Made by a program: the position numbers and the translations under genes. The notes beneath the pieces were generated by a model. It worked only from the letters and a program-made list of their open reading frames with translations. It did no database searches and was not told the DNA's origin. A stretch of 64,000 bases of DNA from Lolium rigidum (Eukaryota > Streptophyta > Magnoliopsida > Poales > Poaceae). Where the stretch lies: the NCBI RefSeq assembly GCF_022539505.1, contig NC_061514.1, positions 249,848,124 to 249,912,123 of the forward strand. Reading direction: 5' to 3'. The stretch's first letter is position 1; each line of letters begins with the position of its first letter. This document shows positions 22,670-34,165 of this stretch, one piece after another.

Positions 22670-24453
22670 TGTAGGATAACATTGCATAGAAAACAAAACA
22701 TTTCCTACCGCGGACACGCAATCCAAGCCAAGATGCAATCTAGAAGACGGTAGCAACGAGGGGGTATCGAGTCTCACCCTTGAAGAGATTCCAAAGCCTA
22801 CAAGATGAGGCTCTTGTTGCTGCGGTAGACGTTCACTTGCCGCTTGCAAAAGCGCGTAGAAGATCTTGATCACGATCGGTTCCGGCGCCACGAATGGGCA
22901 GCACCTCCGTACTCGGTCACACGTTCGTTGTTGATGAAGACGACGTCCACCTCCCGTTCCAGCGGGCAGCGGAAGTAGTAGCTCCTCTTGAATCCGACAG
23001 CACGACGGCGTGGTGTCGGTGGCGGTGAAGAACTCCGGCGGAGCTTCGCTAAAGCTACGCGGGAGATATGGAGGAGAGGGGGCGGCTAGGGCTTGGGAGG
23101 GGGTGGCCGGCCACTTCAAGGGGGGCGGCCAACTTATGGTCTTGGGGTGGCCGGCCCCCTCCCTTGGCCCCTCATTATATAGGTGGATCCCCAAGAGTTG
23201 GTCTCCAAGTCTTCGAATAAGACCCGAACCAAAAACCTTCCAAATGGAGGGGAAACCTAGCCAAGCTAGGACTCCCACTAGAGGTGGGAGTTCCACCTCC
23301 CATATGGGGGGTGGCCGGCCCCCTAAGGGGAGTCCACTTGGGACTCCTCCCCCACTAGGGTTGGCCGGCCATGGAGGTGGAGTCCCATGTGGACTCCACC
23401 TTCCTTGGTGGTTTCTTCCGGACTTTTCTAGAACCTTCTAGAACCTTCCATAGAACCTTCCGCGACATTTTAATTCACATAAAATGACATCCTATATATG
23501 AATCTTATTCTCCGGACCATTCCGGAACTCCTCGTGATGTCCGGGATCTCATCCGGGACTCCGAACAAATATTCGAACTCCATTCCATATTCAAGTACTA
23601 CCATTTCAACATCCAACTTTAAGTGTGTCACCCTACGGTTCGTGAACTATGCGGACATGGTTGAGTACTTACTCCGACCAATAACCAATAGCGGGATCCG
23701 GAGATCCATAATGGCTCCCACATATTCAACGATGACTTTAGTGATCGAATGAACCATTCACATACAATACCAATTCCCTTTGTCACGCGATATTTTACTT
23801 GTCCGAGGTTTGATCTTCGGTATCACTCTATACCTTGTTCAACCTCGTCTCCGACAAGTACTCTTTACTCGTACCGTGGTATGTGGTCTCTTATGAACTT
23901 ATTCATATTCTTGCAAGACATTAGACGACATTCCACCGAGAGGGCCCAGAGTATATCTATCCGTCATCGGGATGGACAAATCCCACTTGTTGATCCATAT
24001 GCCTCAACTCATACTTTCCGGATACTTAATCACACCTTTATAACCACCCATTTACGCAGTGGCGTTTGGTGTAATCAAAGTACCTTTCCGGTATAAGTGA
24101 TTTACATGATCTCATGGTCATAAGGACTAGGTAACTATGTATTGAAAGCTTATAGCAAATAACTTTAATGACGAGATCTTATGCTATGCTTAATTGGGTG
24201 TGTCCATTACATCATTCATACAATGATATAACCTTGTTATTAATAACATCCAATGTTCATGATTATGAAACTAATCATCCATTAATCAACAAGCTAGTTA
24301 AGAGGCATACTAGGGACTCTTTGTTGTTTACATATCACACATGTATCAATGTTTCGGTTAATACAATTATAGCATGGTATATAAACATTTATCATAAACA
24401 TAAAGATATATAATAACCACTTTTATTATTGCCTCTTGGGCATATCTCCAACA
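22670..24453 (-). mobile_element. Solo LTR of an Angela/BARE-like copia element
   Basis: Read on the minus strand, the 1784-bp LTR starts TGTTGGAGATATGCCCAAGA and ends GTTATCCTACA. Both sides carry CTTTA (22665-22669 and 24454-24458), a perfect 5-bp target duplication, so this is a solo LTR left by intra-element recombination. The GC-rich open frames at 22667-23441 are LTR sequence, not genes. Confidence 0.88.
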
Positions 24454-25223
24454 CTTTAATCCTCGGATCCTACTTTAGGGCTCTGCCTCCATGACGTTTC
24501 CTTCGACCACGTAGGTGATGTAGTATTCAACCCCTTCCAATCCTCCTAAAAGACCAGGTGCCTCATATAGTAGACGTCCTCAGGGTCCATCCGAACCTCG
24601 TGGTTTTCCTCCTTAGCACTTGCAGATGCTAACCGAAAGTTTCAGGAATAGATAGGGATAAATACATTGTACTCAACAAGTTCATGTATGAGAAAAGTGT
24701 TTGGACTGCTCTATGTACCATCAGAGTGGAGTTAAGGTGTGATACGGGTTTTGGTAGCCATTTTTCAAAAGGTTTATTTTATTCAGAAAACCTATGTTCA
24801 TCAAGCTTCATGAGTTATGAGAATCTTCGCTGATTACTTTCTCGCAATGATCCTAGTTCTTTCCCATAACAATGAGTTACTTGCCAAAATTCAGTATACT
24901 CTACATAGGTGCCCTACTTTCCAACATATGTCCCTTAGCATTCATGTTCGGTCTGTAAACCATAATAATCCATTAGCAAGTAGCTACTAGGTCGAAGGTC
25001 TTCGAATCATGAACCACCCTTTCGTACTATGCTGCATACTTGCCCAACATGTAATCCAGTTTTACCCAATGTGGGTTACCTTTACATTACCACTCCCAAA
25101 ATGCATAGTACCAACAATCTCTTGGGATGGGAAGAATACACACTCCCATGTCATATAACCAATGTGCCCATCTGGAACAAGCCATATGAGGGTACGTACG
25201 CGATAGAAAGAAGACATGACTTA

Positions 25224-25593
25224 GAGCAAGTCCAACAACACCCTTATAACCACCCCTATACCAAATATAGGGAAGAAATAAGAAAAATATGGCTCCAACA
25301 GCTCCCCTATAGCCTCCCCTAAATATTGGTGTCCCCAACTCAACCCCCCTCTCTCCCCTATGCATTGGGGTTGTGGAGGTGCCCCCTATACATGCCCCAA
25401 CCCATGTTTATGTCTTGTTATAAATTTTACATGTGGGCTCTATATTATTAAAATATATGTGAATATGGCATTGGGGAGGAATTATAGGGGAGCTGTTGGA
25501 AAGAAGAAAAATATAGGGGAGGAATCTTTTTAGGGGTGTCCCCTACATGAAGATATAGGGAAGAAAATGTAGGGGTGCTGTTGGACTTGCTCT
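25224..25593. mobile_element. Tourist-like MITE (PIF/Harbinger)
   Basis: The TIRs are GAGCAAGTCCAACAACACCC on the left and, inverted, GAGCAAGTCCAACAGCACCC on the right. They are flanked by TTA at 25221-25223 and 25594-25596, the 3-bp duplication of this superfamily. The long inverted arms contain AGGGGA/TCCCCT repeats. Confidence 0.85.
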
Positions 25594-25596
25594 TAC

Positions 25597-26461
25597 CTAT
25601 CTCATTTGAGGTCTTGCAGCCAACACTATCTATATTTTCACGGTAGTTTTCCTGTGTATACTTTTGGTGCTATCTAGGATTTTTAGAGAGGCTAGGAAAC
25701 ACATGACTTATGTCCCCTCCCAAATTCGGAGCCACCGCCGCCGGCTCAGTCATCGGGGAAGCTGGCGCCGGTCTAGTCGCCGCACGACACTGGGAGGGAG
25801 TTGGGTGGCGGCGCCATCGTTGGCATGGAGGCGGGACAGTGAGCAGGAGCAAAGAGGAGGTGACGACCATGTCGACCACAGGTCTGGAGGCCACCAGCGG
25901 ATAACATAACAGAGACCGCTCGCGCCGTTCTTTCTCCATCGACCTTCAGCGCTGCGTGGTTCCTCCGCAGCGCCGCGCCGCCCGGACCTCCCAACACCGC
26001 CCGACTCGGCTAGGGGACGAGTTGTTTGCGGTGATGGGTGGCTGGACCTCCCAGCGCCGCCATGGCTCCTGCTGGAGGGCAAGCCTTTTGTGGTGATGGG
26101 CTTCAGCGGTTCCATGGACCTCCCAGTTGCCTCACCATCGCCTCCAATATACAAGGGGTCGTCACAATCTCCACTGCCAAAAAGTACAATGATTGTTTTG
26201 TTGCTCTATTAGGATTCGGTGTGGGGATTTTTTTCTTACAACTTCCGTCATTCCGTGTGGGGATTAGTTAATCAGCTCCTGGTGACTTGCGTTGCAGAGA
26301 GACGAGGAGATCCCGCGGTGACCATCTGGCCATGGAGCGGGTGGTGCTGGGGCGCTGGAGTGGTCCCTTCCTCCATGATTCTGCTATGATTCCATTATTC
26401 TGGAGGTCCATGATTCCGTCCCCTGTGCCAGTAAATTTTAGCCCCCGCCGCCTGATGGTGC
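25597..26461. other. GC-rich spacer, no supported gene
   Basis: 25700-26150 is GC-rich and open in several frames on both strands with low-complexity translations. Motifs such as GGACCTCCCA recur near 25985, 26043 and 26117. No domain is recognised. It may be captured or repeat-derived sequence. Confidence 0.35.
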
Positions 26462-26470
26462 GCTCAACTC

Positions 26471-27875
26471 GAGTAAATGACAAAAAACTACCACAATTGT
26501 GTCACATATGTCACGGAACTACCAAATGTGCTCGTTTTGTCACATGACTACCACTATTGGGGCATGTCTGCGACGCAGAGCACTGATTTCATTATTTAGA
26601 CCTCTTAAACAGTTTTCTGACTATTCGGGCCCACCTGTCAGGACCACGTGGCAGTTGAAAACCTAACCGCTAGTGTTATTTTGCAAATATAACCTGGTAA
26701 TATATTTTGGTGTCACACGCGGATCCAATTTCCCCACAAAAAAAAAATAGAAATCCCATTAAAACGAGGGTCTCCTTCCTCTGCACGCCCCATACAATCG
26801 GAGCTAGGCCGCCGGTGCGCCGTCCACGCGCACCAGATCGATTACCTCTTGTGACGGAGGTAGACGAGCACGAGGGCGGCCGTGACGGCGGCGCCGGCGG
26901 CCGCGCCCGTCGCCACCCCCTGCCACGCGACCCCACCGTCCTACTTCGTGGTCGTGGCGTCCGGAGCGACCTCCCTCTCCTCGACGGCGGCGGAGGCCTT
27001 GAGGGCGTGGATCTCCTCCTGGAGCTGGCGCTTGGCCTGGCGGACGGCGCCGACCTCGGCCTCGAGCTCCCGGCGTTGGCGCTCGTCGTCCTCGCGGTCG
27101 GCCCTCTTGCGGTCGAGGAGGGCCTGGAGGGCGCGGCCTTGTCGACGGCGGCGGCTGCAGGGCGAGAGCGAGGGGATGGAGGGGTCCGGGAGGACCGTCT
27201 GCTCATCCTGTAGCGGATTGAGGCGACGGCGAGCTCGAAGGGGGTGCGCATCGACGGAATCGACGACGAAAAGCTTCGGTCACTGCGGAGAAGAAGGGGT
27301 CGGGGCGGTTGATTCCCGGCCTCACGGCTTGCGCTCGTCGGAGAGAACACACATAGCGGCGAGGCGGAGCTTCGGCGACGCTCATCTGGGCTCGGGAGGC
27401 TCAGAGAGGCATGGAGCTTCGGCGGCCAGACCTAGGGTTTCGGCGCGCGCGAGCACAGAGCCAGGGAGAGGAAGACGCGGTGCGCTAGGGCTCCTCGCGG
27501 TGGCGGAGGGGCTCTTATAGCTAGCAGTAGGCAGCGGAGCACAGCTTTGAGCGCAACGTCGGCGAACAGCGTCGGAGCAGCCGCCGAGCTGCTTCAATCT
27601 GACGGGGAAGAAGACGGGGAAGGAGACAAATGGATTTTTGCAAAAAGGCCCTCCAACTTTTGCAGGCGCCCTAACTATTGTGGCGTCCATCAGTTTTGTG
27701 CCACGTTGGACCTGACAGTAGGTCCCAGCTGCCAGAAACTGGGTTAGTACTCGCAAATTGGAAAATCAGTGCTCCGCGTCGCAGACATGCCCCAATAGTG
27801 GTAGTCATGTGACAAAACGAGCACATATTCCGTGACATATGTGGCACAATTGTGGTAGTTTTTTGTCATTTACTC
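26471..27875. mobile_element. Mutator-like element (Pack-MULE) with captured gene
   Basis: Long terminal inverted repeats (26471-26590 and 27761-27875, about 115-120 bp) begin GAGTAAATGACAAAAAACTA at both ends. They are flanked by the 9-bp duplication GCTCAACTC at 26462-26470 and 27876-27884. There is no transposase inside; the interior holds a GC-rich host-like gene. This fits the Pack-MULE definition. Confidence 0.9.
26842..27251 (-). pseudogene. Captured host gene fragment: coiled coil plus C-terminal membrane anchor
   Basis: The minus-strand start at 27251 opens MRTPFELAVASIRYRMSRR and an Arg/Ser/Pro-rich stretch. A frame change near 27135-27150 then leads into a strongly helical segment, LLDRKRADREDDERQRRELE and EVGAVRQAKRQLQEEIHALK, that looks like a coiled coil. 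A TAG at 26941-26943 interrupts the same frame. Past it come a hydrophobic, Ala/Val/Leu-rich helix and the basic end VYLRHKR at the TAA (26842-26844). The plan is that of a small tail-anchored plant protein. I do not recognise a named family. One frameshift and one nonsense codon make it a pseudogene as written, and it sits wholly within the MULE. Confidence 0.6.
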
Positions 27876-27884
27876 GCTCAACTC

Positions 27885-30042
27885 AAACGCCCCACTCCAC
27901 TGCAGGTGCGACGGACGGCAGCGGAGTCCTGCAGCCGGTTTCATCGAGGACCTCCGGTTCACGTTCAAGGGACGGCGCAGCATACCATCTCCGCGTGCCT
28001 CAGCCAAGTCACCGCCCAGGATCTTGACAGCGGGGTACACAGGTTACTCCTGTGCTGCGTCAGAGATCATCTCCCAATGCCTCAGCCCTCAGGAGGAGCG
28101 CGGGCCGCGGGCCATCCTCCGCTGCTCCTCACCCTCGAAAGTCATGACATCCTTCCTGCTCGATCTGACCTCGAGCAGCTCCGTTCGGCATTGGCCTCAT
28201 GGTATGGCCATCATCTTTTTAAGCTCTTGATTTAGGTTTGGGTTGTTTTAGTTGTGATCTCAAAGATTGATTCGGGGTTCATGTGGAACTGCAAAATCCT
28301 TGTGGGATCTGCAAAATATTTATTGGGTGCAAAAATACATGTGCTAATTTGGTGGTATGAAGTGACCTCCACGATATGATTCAGTTTACTCAGCAGTCAG
28401 GACATACCCAATTAATGCAAATTTTTAGCACCTCAATGCCATGGTTTAAATTACTTTGTATATTTCAGGCTGACCATGCATCGGTTTGCTTCCATAGAAT
28501 CCACTTTTCTTGCCACGTCTCAGATGCCACAAGGTAAATTCTGTTATTTTTTTTTATTCATTACAATTGCTTAATGATCCTGCCTTTACAGTGGCATATC
28601 TAATTGGGCCAGATTATTAGTTTACTTTGGTAAGACGAATTGACATCTTACCCTATTAGTGATGTCAAGATATATTTCAATTTATGTTTTCCATGGATCA
28701 AATTTTGTTATTTCTATGTTCTGCTAGCTATAGGAGATCGGCTAATCTTCGCTAATTTTTGTGACGAATGATGTTCTGGGTTATATCAATATACTTCTCT
28801 TACAAATTCAATGTATACCATCTCATTAGAAACTAATTAAGATGCCACTCCCCTGCTCATGGTTAGCCAACAGCATTTTTTTTTGGGCCATGTAAGATGA
28901 TTGAGATTTTGAACTTCACTGAACTTCAAAAGCATGATTTTTTGGTTACCTGTCTTTCCTCCATGACTCATGTTCTAATCTCAGTACTTTTACTTTTTTA
29001 AGTGTAGGTGCTTTTCTGTTTGTTTCTAAATAGGCGGGTTCTACTGCATCTTACATGCCAAGTTTAGCAATCATCGAGCATGGGCAAGCGGTAGTTACTG
29101 AGGCGCCGTCGCTGCTCGAGATCTGGTTCGTCTTCGACGCTGCACGCCGGGAGTTCATGCATGTTGGAGCTATATGCCACCCCAATCACCTGATATGTTG
29201 TTTCCACCGCCAGAGGTGAGGCAAAATCCTCCTATTATCATCTCTAAATTGGCTGCGATTTCTGTGATTGGCATGCAGTGTTATGATTGAAATAGTAATG
29301 TTTGAGTGCAGTCACTGCTTCAGGCTCCAATGTAGACGCTCTTTCCTGTGATGGATGCACGGATGTACTGAGCGTGAGTTGAACTGCCCAACTGGACAGA
29401 AATCCAGTTTTAGTAGTAACAAGGTTTGTCGATTTTTCATACGCCACTATTTGTAACACATCAATAGTTACCTAGAGGACACATTTGCTAAAATGCAAGA
29501 AAGCTCTATGATAATCACATCAATAGCATGATTTTAGTCCAATATCAATGTGCAAACAGGGATTGATACATACTAACTTGCTAGATGAATTTTTTAATCC
29601 TGAATTGAGTTTGTCCAATTTTCATGTCAGACTTGCATTTGCCAACAAACTTTATTTGACCTTTTCATCATATTTTACCGAACGGTTGTTTATTTTCTAA
29701 GTCAAAACACTTTCTATTATTGTTTGTTCTCAACCCTTTTTAGGTGCCATGTCAGCGTTCTAGGGTGGCGTAAAATGATGGCATAATTAATTTTATTCTG
29801 TCAGTTAATTTATCTTCTTACTGAACATGTGCAAAGATGCTTAGCATGTTCACCACACAGGATCTTCTTCAATTGATGAGTTGCCAAACCTGAGCCAGGG
29901 ATCATTGTAAAAATTTACTTCTAGGTGTAGACGTTTGGTAAAATAGTAGTAGCATGAAATCATCTGTATTAACTTTGCCCTGCTTTCTCTAAAATAGTCT
30001 GTGGTTTTAGCACCACATAACTTCACATGTTAAAACATAGAT
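27885..30042. other. Spacer, possibly with decayed spliced exons
   Basis: Two segments have exon-like borders: 28470-28532 (after TATATTTCAG, before GTAAATTC) and about 29040-29217 (before GTGAGGCA). Neither encodes a recognisable domain. The segment 27890-28235 is GC-rich and open on the plus strand. The rest is AT-rich. No gene is called. Confidence 0.3.
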
Positions 30043-30057
30043 AGGTACACGACCATT

Positions 30058-32104
30058 TTTTCGCGAAAACGCAAAAGACTTGCGTTTCGATGCATTGATA
30101 GAAAAGAAGGTCATATGTACAAGCCCGAAGCCGGACGAACACCACGCCGTACAACTCGATCCAAGAAAAGGAAAAAAACCTAGTCTAGGGGAGCAGAAGG
30201 CGCACACCCCGGGCTCCCGCGTCCGCCCATAGCCGCGCCTCCGCCACGATGTCGTTGAATAGGGACGTCACCGAAGGCCGCGCGTTGTCGAAGACCACCG
30301 CGTTTCGATGCTTCCATATCCACCATGCCGTAAGCATGATAACCGACGAAGTGCCTTTGCGAAGCTGGCGAGGGGCGGTCCGCACTGCCAGGGACCACCA
30401 CTCCGCGAAGTCGCCCTCAGCCAAGGGAGGGCTTGAAGTGGATCGGATCCACGACAACACCTCAAACCAAACCATCCTGGAGAACGAGCAGCCTGTGAGA
30501 AGATGGCGCATGGTCTCCGTGGACTGGTCGCAGAGCGGGCAGTTGGGGGTATGCGGCAACCCCCGTCTGGCCAGCCTCTCCCCCGTCCAACATCTGTCAA
30601 GACAGGCCAGCCACAAGAAGAATTTCACCCTTGGCGGCGCCCAGGATTTCCAGTTCAGTTTATCGCCCCTTGGAAGAGGGCGTCATAGCAAGAACTGGAG
30701 GAGTATTGGCCATCCGGCGTCCAACGCCAAACCATCCTATCCGGATCCGCCGAGAGTTGGGTATCCCTGAGCCGGCTCCACAGCTGCACGTACTGCCATA
30801 GTGCCAGGGCGCTTGGTGCCCCTACTATGTCAGCGATCCAGGTGCGGTCCATCAGGGCTTGGCGGACCGTACGCGCCTTTCTCCGGCGCTTTGGTACCAG
30901 CGCATATACCTATGGCGCCACCTCCTTCATGGCTTTGCCGTCCAACCATCTGTCCTCCCAGAAGAGGGCGGATTCCCCGTTCCCGGTCACCATGGTGGTG
31001 GAGACCGCGAAGGCATCCAACTCCGCATTCGAGAAGTTCATGTCCAGCCCGCGCCAAGGTCGCAGGGATCAGTATGCATCCTCCAAATCCACCTCACCCT
31101 CAGGCTAGTAGCAGTGCGAGCCAGGTCCGGAATCCCGAGGCCCCCAAGCCTCAGAGGTCGACAGACCCGTGCCCAATTGACATGGCAATGCCCGCCATTG
31201 GCATCAGCTCTGCCGGCCCAGAGGAAGCCCCTCAGGATTTTGTTGACCTGCTTCAGAGCGGTTTTGTTGACCCCCAACACCATCAGCTGGTGCAGCGGGA
31301 TCTCTGCGTGGACCGAGCGAATAAGCGTCAGACGCCCCGCCCTCGGCATCATAGCCGCCCTCCAAGTGGGAAGTTTGTCAGCAATCCGGTCTACCAGAGG
31401 CTGGAAAGAGGCAGCCGTCAACCTCCTGATAGATAGTGGTATGCCGAGGTACTTCACCGGGAACGGCGCTAGTTGACAACCCATGCGCTCAGCAGCGCCA
31501 GAAGCCTCCTCATCCGAGCACTCGATCGGGGATACCGAACATTTGGCGAAGTTGGTATGCAACCCAGAGGCCATCCCAAAGAGCTCGAGGATACCACGAA
31601 CAGCTCGTAGCTCCGTCTCATCTGGGTGACAGAAGATCACCACATCGTTCGCATAGAAGGAGACCGAAGTCATCAAGTCTCGTCTTGCCAGACGCCTTAG
31701 GACCCCCAGCTCAGTAGCCTTCGCCAAAAGCCTGTTGAGCGAGTTCATCACCAGAACAAACAACGATGGCGACAGGGGATCTCCCTTCTCAGGCCCCTCC
31801 GATGCCAGATGGGGGGGCCTGGCTCGCCATTGAGCAACACCCTAGTACTTGCTGTGGAAAGCAGGATGGACACGATCTCGCGAAACCTAGGGCCGAACCC
31901 GAGTTTGCGCAGGATCTCCAGAAGGAAACCCCACGAAACAGAGTCGAAGGCGCGAGCTATATCCAGCTTGAGCATCACTCTCGGCTGCTTTTCCCGATGG
32001 AGGAATCTAGCGGTCTGCTGGACCAACATAGGCTCTCCCTCTCCCTTAGCGCGACGCGGCTCGTGGTGTGCACACGTTGCTGCTTTTTCGGTGCGCTGCT
32101 TTTT
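30058..32104 (-). mobile_element. L1-type LINE, 5'-truncated, with target duplication
   Basis: The element is bracketed by AGGTACACGACCATT at 30043-30057 and AGGTGCACGACCATT at 32105-32119, a 15-bp duplication with one mismatch. The 3' end in element orientation contains GCATCGAAACGCAAGTCTTT and an A-run, typical of plant LINEs. Only the reverse transcriptase C-terminal half and the zf-RVT region remain. Confidence 0.85.
30185..32029 (-). pseudogene. LINE reverse transcriptase and zf-RVT region, frameshifted
   Basis: The product of this element would nick and copy LINE RNA into the genome. From 32029 leftward, the frame 31748-32029 carries the RT palm segment KLDIARAFDSVSW. The frame 31038-31763 continues with FYANDVVIFCHPDE, where family members have a YADD/FADD box, so a catalytic Asp is replaced by Asn. 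It goes on through KYLGIPL and LPTWRAAMMPRAGRL. The frame 30185-30628 holds the zf-RVT motif CPLCDQSTETMRHLLTGCSF and WWIWKHRNAVVFD before the stop at 30185-30187. At least two frame changes separate the parts, so it is inactive. Confidence 0.85.
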
Positions 32105-32336
32105 AGGTGCACGACCATTGCTTTGCTTAATTGAGGCAATTGGCCATTTTGCATATTTACCTATTTGAGTATTTTATCTTATTCTGTAAATTGCTTCAGT
32201 ATGTCAGTGTTTTCTTTCAAATGTCTTTTAATTGTCGTCACCTTCTTTGCCAAATTATTAATTATAAAATGTATAATATCTGCTATATTTGGATCATTTG
32301 TTGTTTACAGAAAGAAGTAGGTGTATATTTTGGTTC

Positions 32337-32720
32337 TAGGTTCAACCACTCAATCCATGTTCTCCTGTAGGAAAAAAACTCAATATTCTTTTTGATTGAT
32401 TTCATTTTAAAAAAAAATCTATGATACGAAGGTATATACATATGTATAATTTTTAGTGGTTTGCAAGCTTTACGTCAAGTGTTTCCGTGTAGCACTAGAT
32501 AAGTCACAATTTTATCATACATCTCTCTCACAATTACATAGCCTATGAGCACGGATCAAAAAATACAAATAGGAATAAATTGGATATCATTTTGAAAATT
32601 TCTGTGGAAGTGACCTATCAGTGCTATACAACTGGAGCTGGTCATGAGCAAGTAATATGACCACTCAGTAATTGTTTAAGAAAAACTAATTTCGGAGTGC
32701 ATGTTTTACATTTGATAGTC
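32337..32720 (+). repeat. 384-bp direct repeat, left copy
   Basis: Identical to 34166-34549 over its whole length by base-by-base comparison. It begins TAGGTTCAACCACTC and ends TTTGATAGTC. It is AT-rich and shows no LTR-type TG...CA ends. Confidence 0.92.
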
Positions 32721-32721
32721 A

Positions 32722-33798
32722 CCGAGTTCTTCCCACCCGCCGCCGTCGCACTCCGACGTCCCTGCCGTTCTCTCCCCGGCGGAGATCACCGCAGCCCTCC
32801 GCGATCTCACCACTGCTGTCCAGGAGATCCGCCTCTTCCTGGCCGGTCCCTACGGGCCGCCGCCGCCGGCGGCGCTGCTGCCGTGGCAGCCGACGCACCA
32901 GGCGGCCTCCGCCGCGATCGCCGGGCCGTTGTTGCTGTCGTCGCCGCCACCCGACGTCGGGCTGCTGCAGTCCCCGCTGCCGCTGTCCACCATCTTCGGG
33001 CCGGGCCCTACCTCGGCGCCCGGGGTCCCTCTTCTCCAGCAGCCGGCCGCCTTCTTCCCCACCGGGACACTACAGCAACAGCTGCTGCCACCGCCACCGC
33101 CACCAACGCCGCTGCAGCTGTTGTCCTCACCGACGCTGTCCCTGCCGTTCGGTGGGCAGCTGCAACAACAGCAGCAGCAGTTGCCGTCGCCATCAACACC
33201 GCAGCAGCGGCTGCTGCCGCCACCGACGCCGTCCCTGCCTTTCGGCGGTGTGGGAGCGACCTTGGCCCCGGGCTCTACATCGACACCACCCGGGATGCCC
33301 TTCCACCAGGTCTGTTTCCCTCCGTCACCGTCACCGCTTTCGGCTTGGATCGCTATCCGCCACGTATCGGCGGCGGTGAGGCTGCAGGCTGCAGCGCGCG
33401 GCCTCCTAGTGCGTCGGCGTGTGCGGGAGATGCGTGATCTGCAGCTGCCGCTCCTCCAAGTTGCGCTTCGTTGCGCAAGGGACCTCGATCTCGTCCGCTG
33501 CGTCGGGGATCTTGGGCGTGCGGTTTCCCCCACGGGCGGCGGACATGCTGTTTCTCCCGCGGGCAGCGACCTCAAAGTCTGCGCCATCGACAGTCATCCG
33601 GCGGGGAGAAGGCATGGTATCACCGACAGGAGCGCACCGCGTAGCACCACTGCATTCTGCCGCGGCGACCGAGCTCCTTTTGTCCCGCTGGTTTCCATGG
33701 GATCCAGGTGGCTGTACAGGTGCACGTCCGACGGGCGGAGGGTGTCCACTTTATGTTCAGGGGTCAACAATAAAGCGTCCCAGTCCATTTCAGGTTGA
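32722..33798 (+). CDS. Retrotransposon ORF, 5' truncated, with IQ-like motif
   Basis: The frame is open from the junction (preceded by a TAG in the repeat at 32716-32718) to 33798, 358 codons, with no native start. Near the N-terminal side is ALRDLTTAVQEIRLFLAGPY, a gag-like helical segment. A long Pro/Gln/Leu-rich stretch follows. At about 33370-33426 comes AVRLQAAARGLLVRRRVREM, close to an IQ calmodulin-binding motif (L/IQxxxRGxxxR). Other frames are also open because of high GC, but this one has the motif and ends just upstream of the LTR. It could be an accessory or captured gene carried by a copia-type element. I do not know its function. Confidence 0.5.
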   Translation, partial: PSSSHPPPSHSDVPAVLSPAEITAALRDLTTAVQEIRLFLAGPYGPPPPAALLPWQPTHQAASAAIAGPLLLSSPPPDVGLLQSPLPLSTIFGPGPTSAPGVPLLQQPAAFFPTGTLQQQLLPPPPPPTPLQLLSSPTLSLPFGGQLQQQQQQLPSPSTPQQRLLPPPTPSLPFGGVGATLAPGSTSTPPGMPFHQVCFPPSPSPLSAWIAIRHVSAAVRLQAAARGLLVRRRVREMRDLQLPLLQVALRCARDLDLVRCVGDLGRAVSPTGGGHAVSPAGSDLKVCAIDSHPAGRRHGITDRSAPRSTTAFCRGDRAPFVPLVSMGSRWLYRCTSDGRRVSTLCSGVNNKASQSISG

Positions 33799-33920
33799 AA
33801 ATAATAAAATAAGCCGAGATGTAAAAGGCTCGTTTTTAGGTGTTAGGGTTGTGTTGCATCGAGTCATGGTTTGTTTAGGTTGCAGCTCGAGGACGAGCTG
33901 CATGTCCAGGTGGGATGTAG

Positions 33921-34165
33921 TGTTAGAGTACGTCATGGGCCTGGGCCCGTTAGTCTTATGGTTTGCTTAGGGGTCAAGTAAGCCTTGCTTGGGAGTCAAG
34001 TAAACCTCTCTATATATGGAGAGGAGATGTATCAATCTAATCAAGCAAGAATTAAGAAGGAAATCCCTTCCCTCTTGCCACCGGCCGTGGGCAAGGCCCC
34101 CGGCCGGCCCTCTCGCGCCCTCGCAGCCCTCTCTCTCCCTCCCAAACCCTAGCAGCCACATAACA
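33921..34165 (+). repeat. Short LTR, 245 bp
   Basis: It starts TGTTAGAGTACGTC and ends CACATAACA, giving TGTTA/TAACA inverted ends. A TATA box (TCTATATATGG) lies near 34009-34018 and the GC-rich leader follows. The proportions fit a plus-strand copia-type LTR. Confidence 0.75.

Larger units (their letters stand above)
22201..25200. repeat. Old LTR, relative of 44398-45560, interrupted
   Basis: 22201-22300 (TGTGATCATGCACACC, then TAGTATGCA and a CACTCGAAGTA-TATAAC block) parallels 44398-44510. 24650-24800 (GTACTCAACAAGTTCATG, TTTTATTCAGAA, CTATGTTCATCAA) parallels 44895-45040. The copia solo LTR at 22670-24453 interrupts it. The right limit is uncertain, between about 25080 and 25220. Confidence 0.5.
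32721..34165 (+). mobile_element. 3' part of an LTR retrotransposon between the 384-bp repeats
   Basis: The segment begins abruptly in coding sequence at the junction with the left repeat copy and ends with a complete short LTR (33921-34165). The LTR is followed by TAGGT, the first bases of the right repeat copy. No left LTR exists here, so the element is truncated on its left. Confidence 0.7.

Noticed and set aside
22667..23441. Long open frames on both strands
   Set aside because: They lie inside the copia solo LTR (22670-24453), so they are LTR sequence and not genes.
25029..25322. 97-aa plus-strand frame
   Set aside because: It overlaps the left half of the Tourist-like MITE and reads its inverted repeat as protein.
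30249..31476. Several plus-strand frames of 170-210 aa
   Set aside because: They are shadows of the minus-strand LINE reverse transcriptase and zf-RVT region.
32850..33587. 245-aa minus-strand frame with Gly/Ser/Cys-rich sequence
   Set aside because: Mirror frame of the GC-rich plus-strand retrotransposon ORF; homopolymer translation with no domain.
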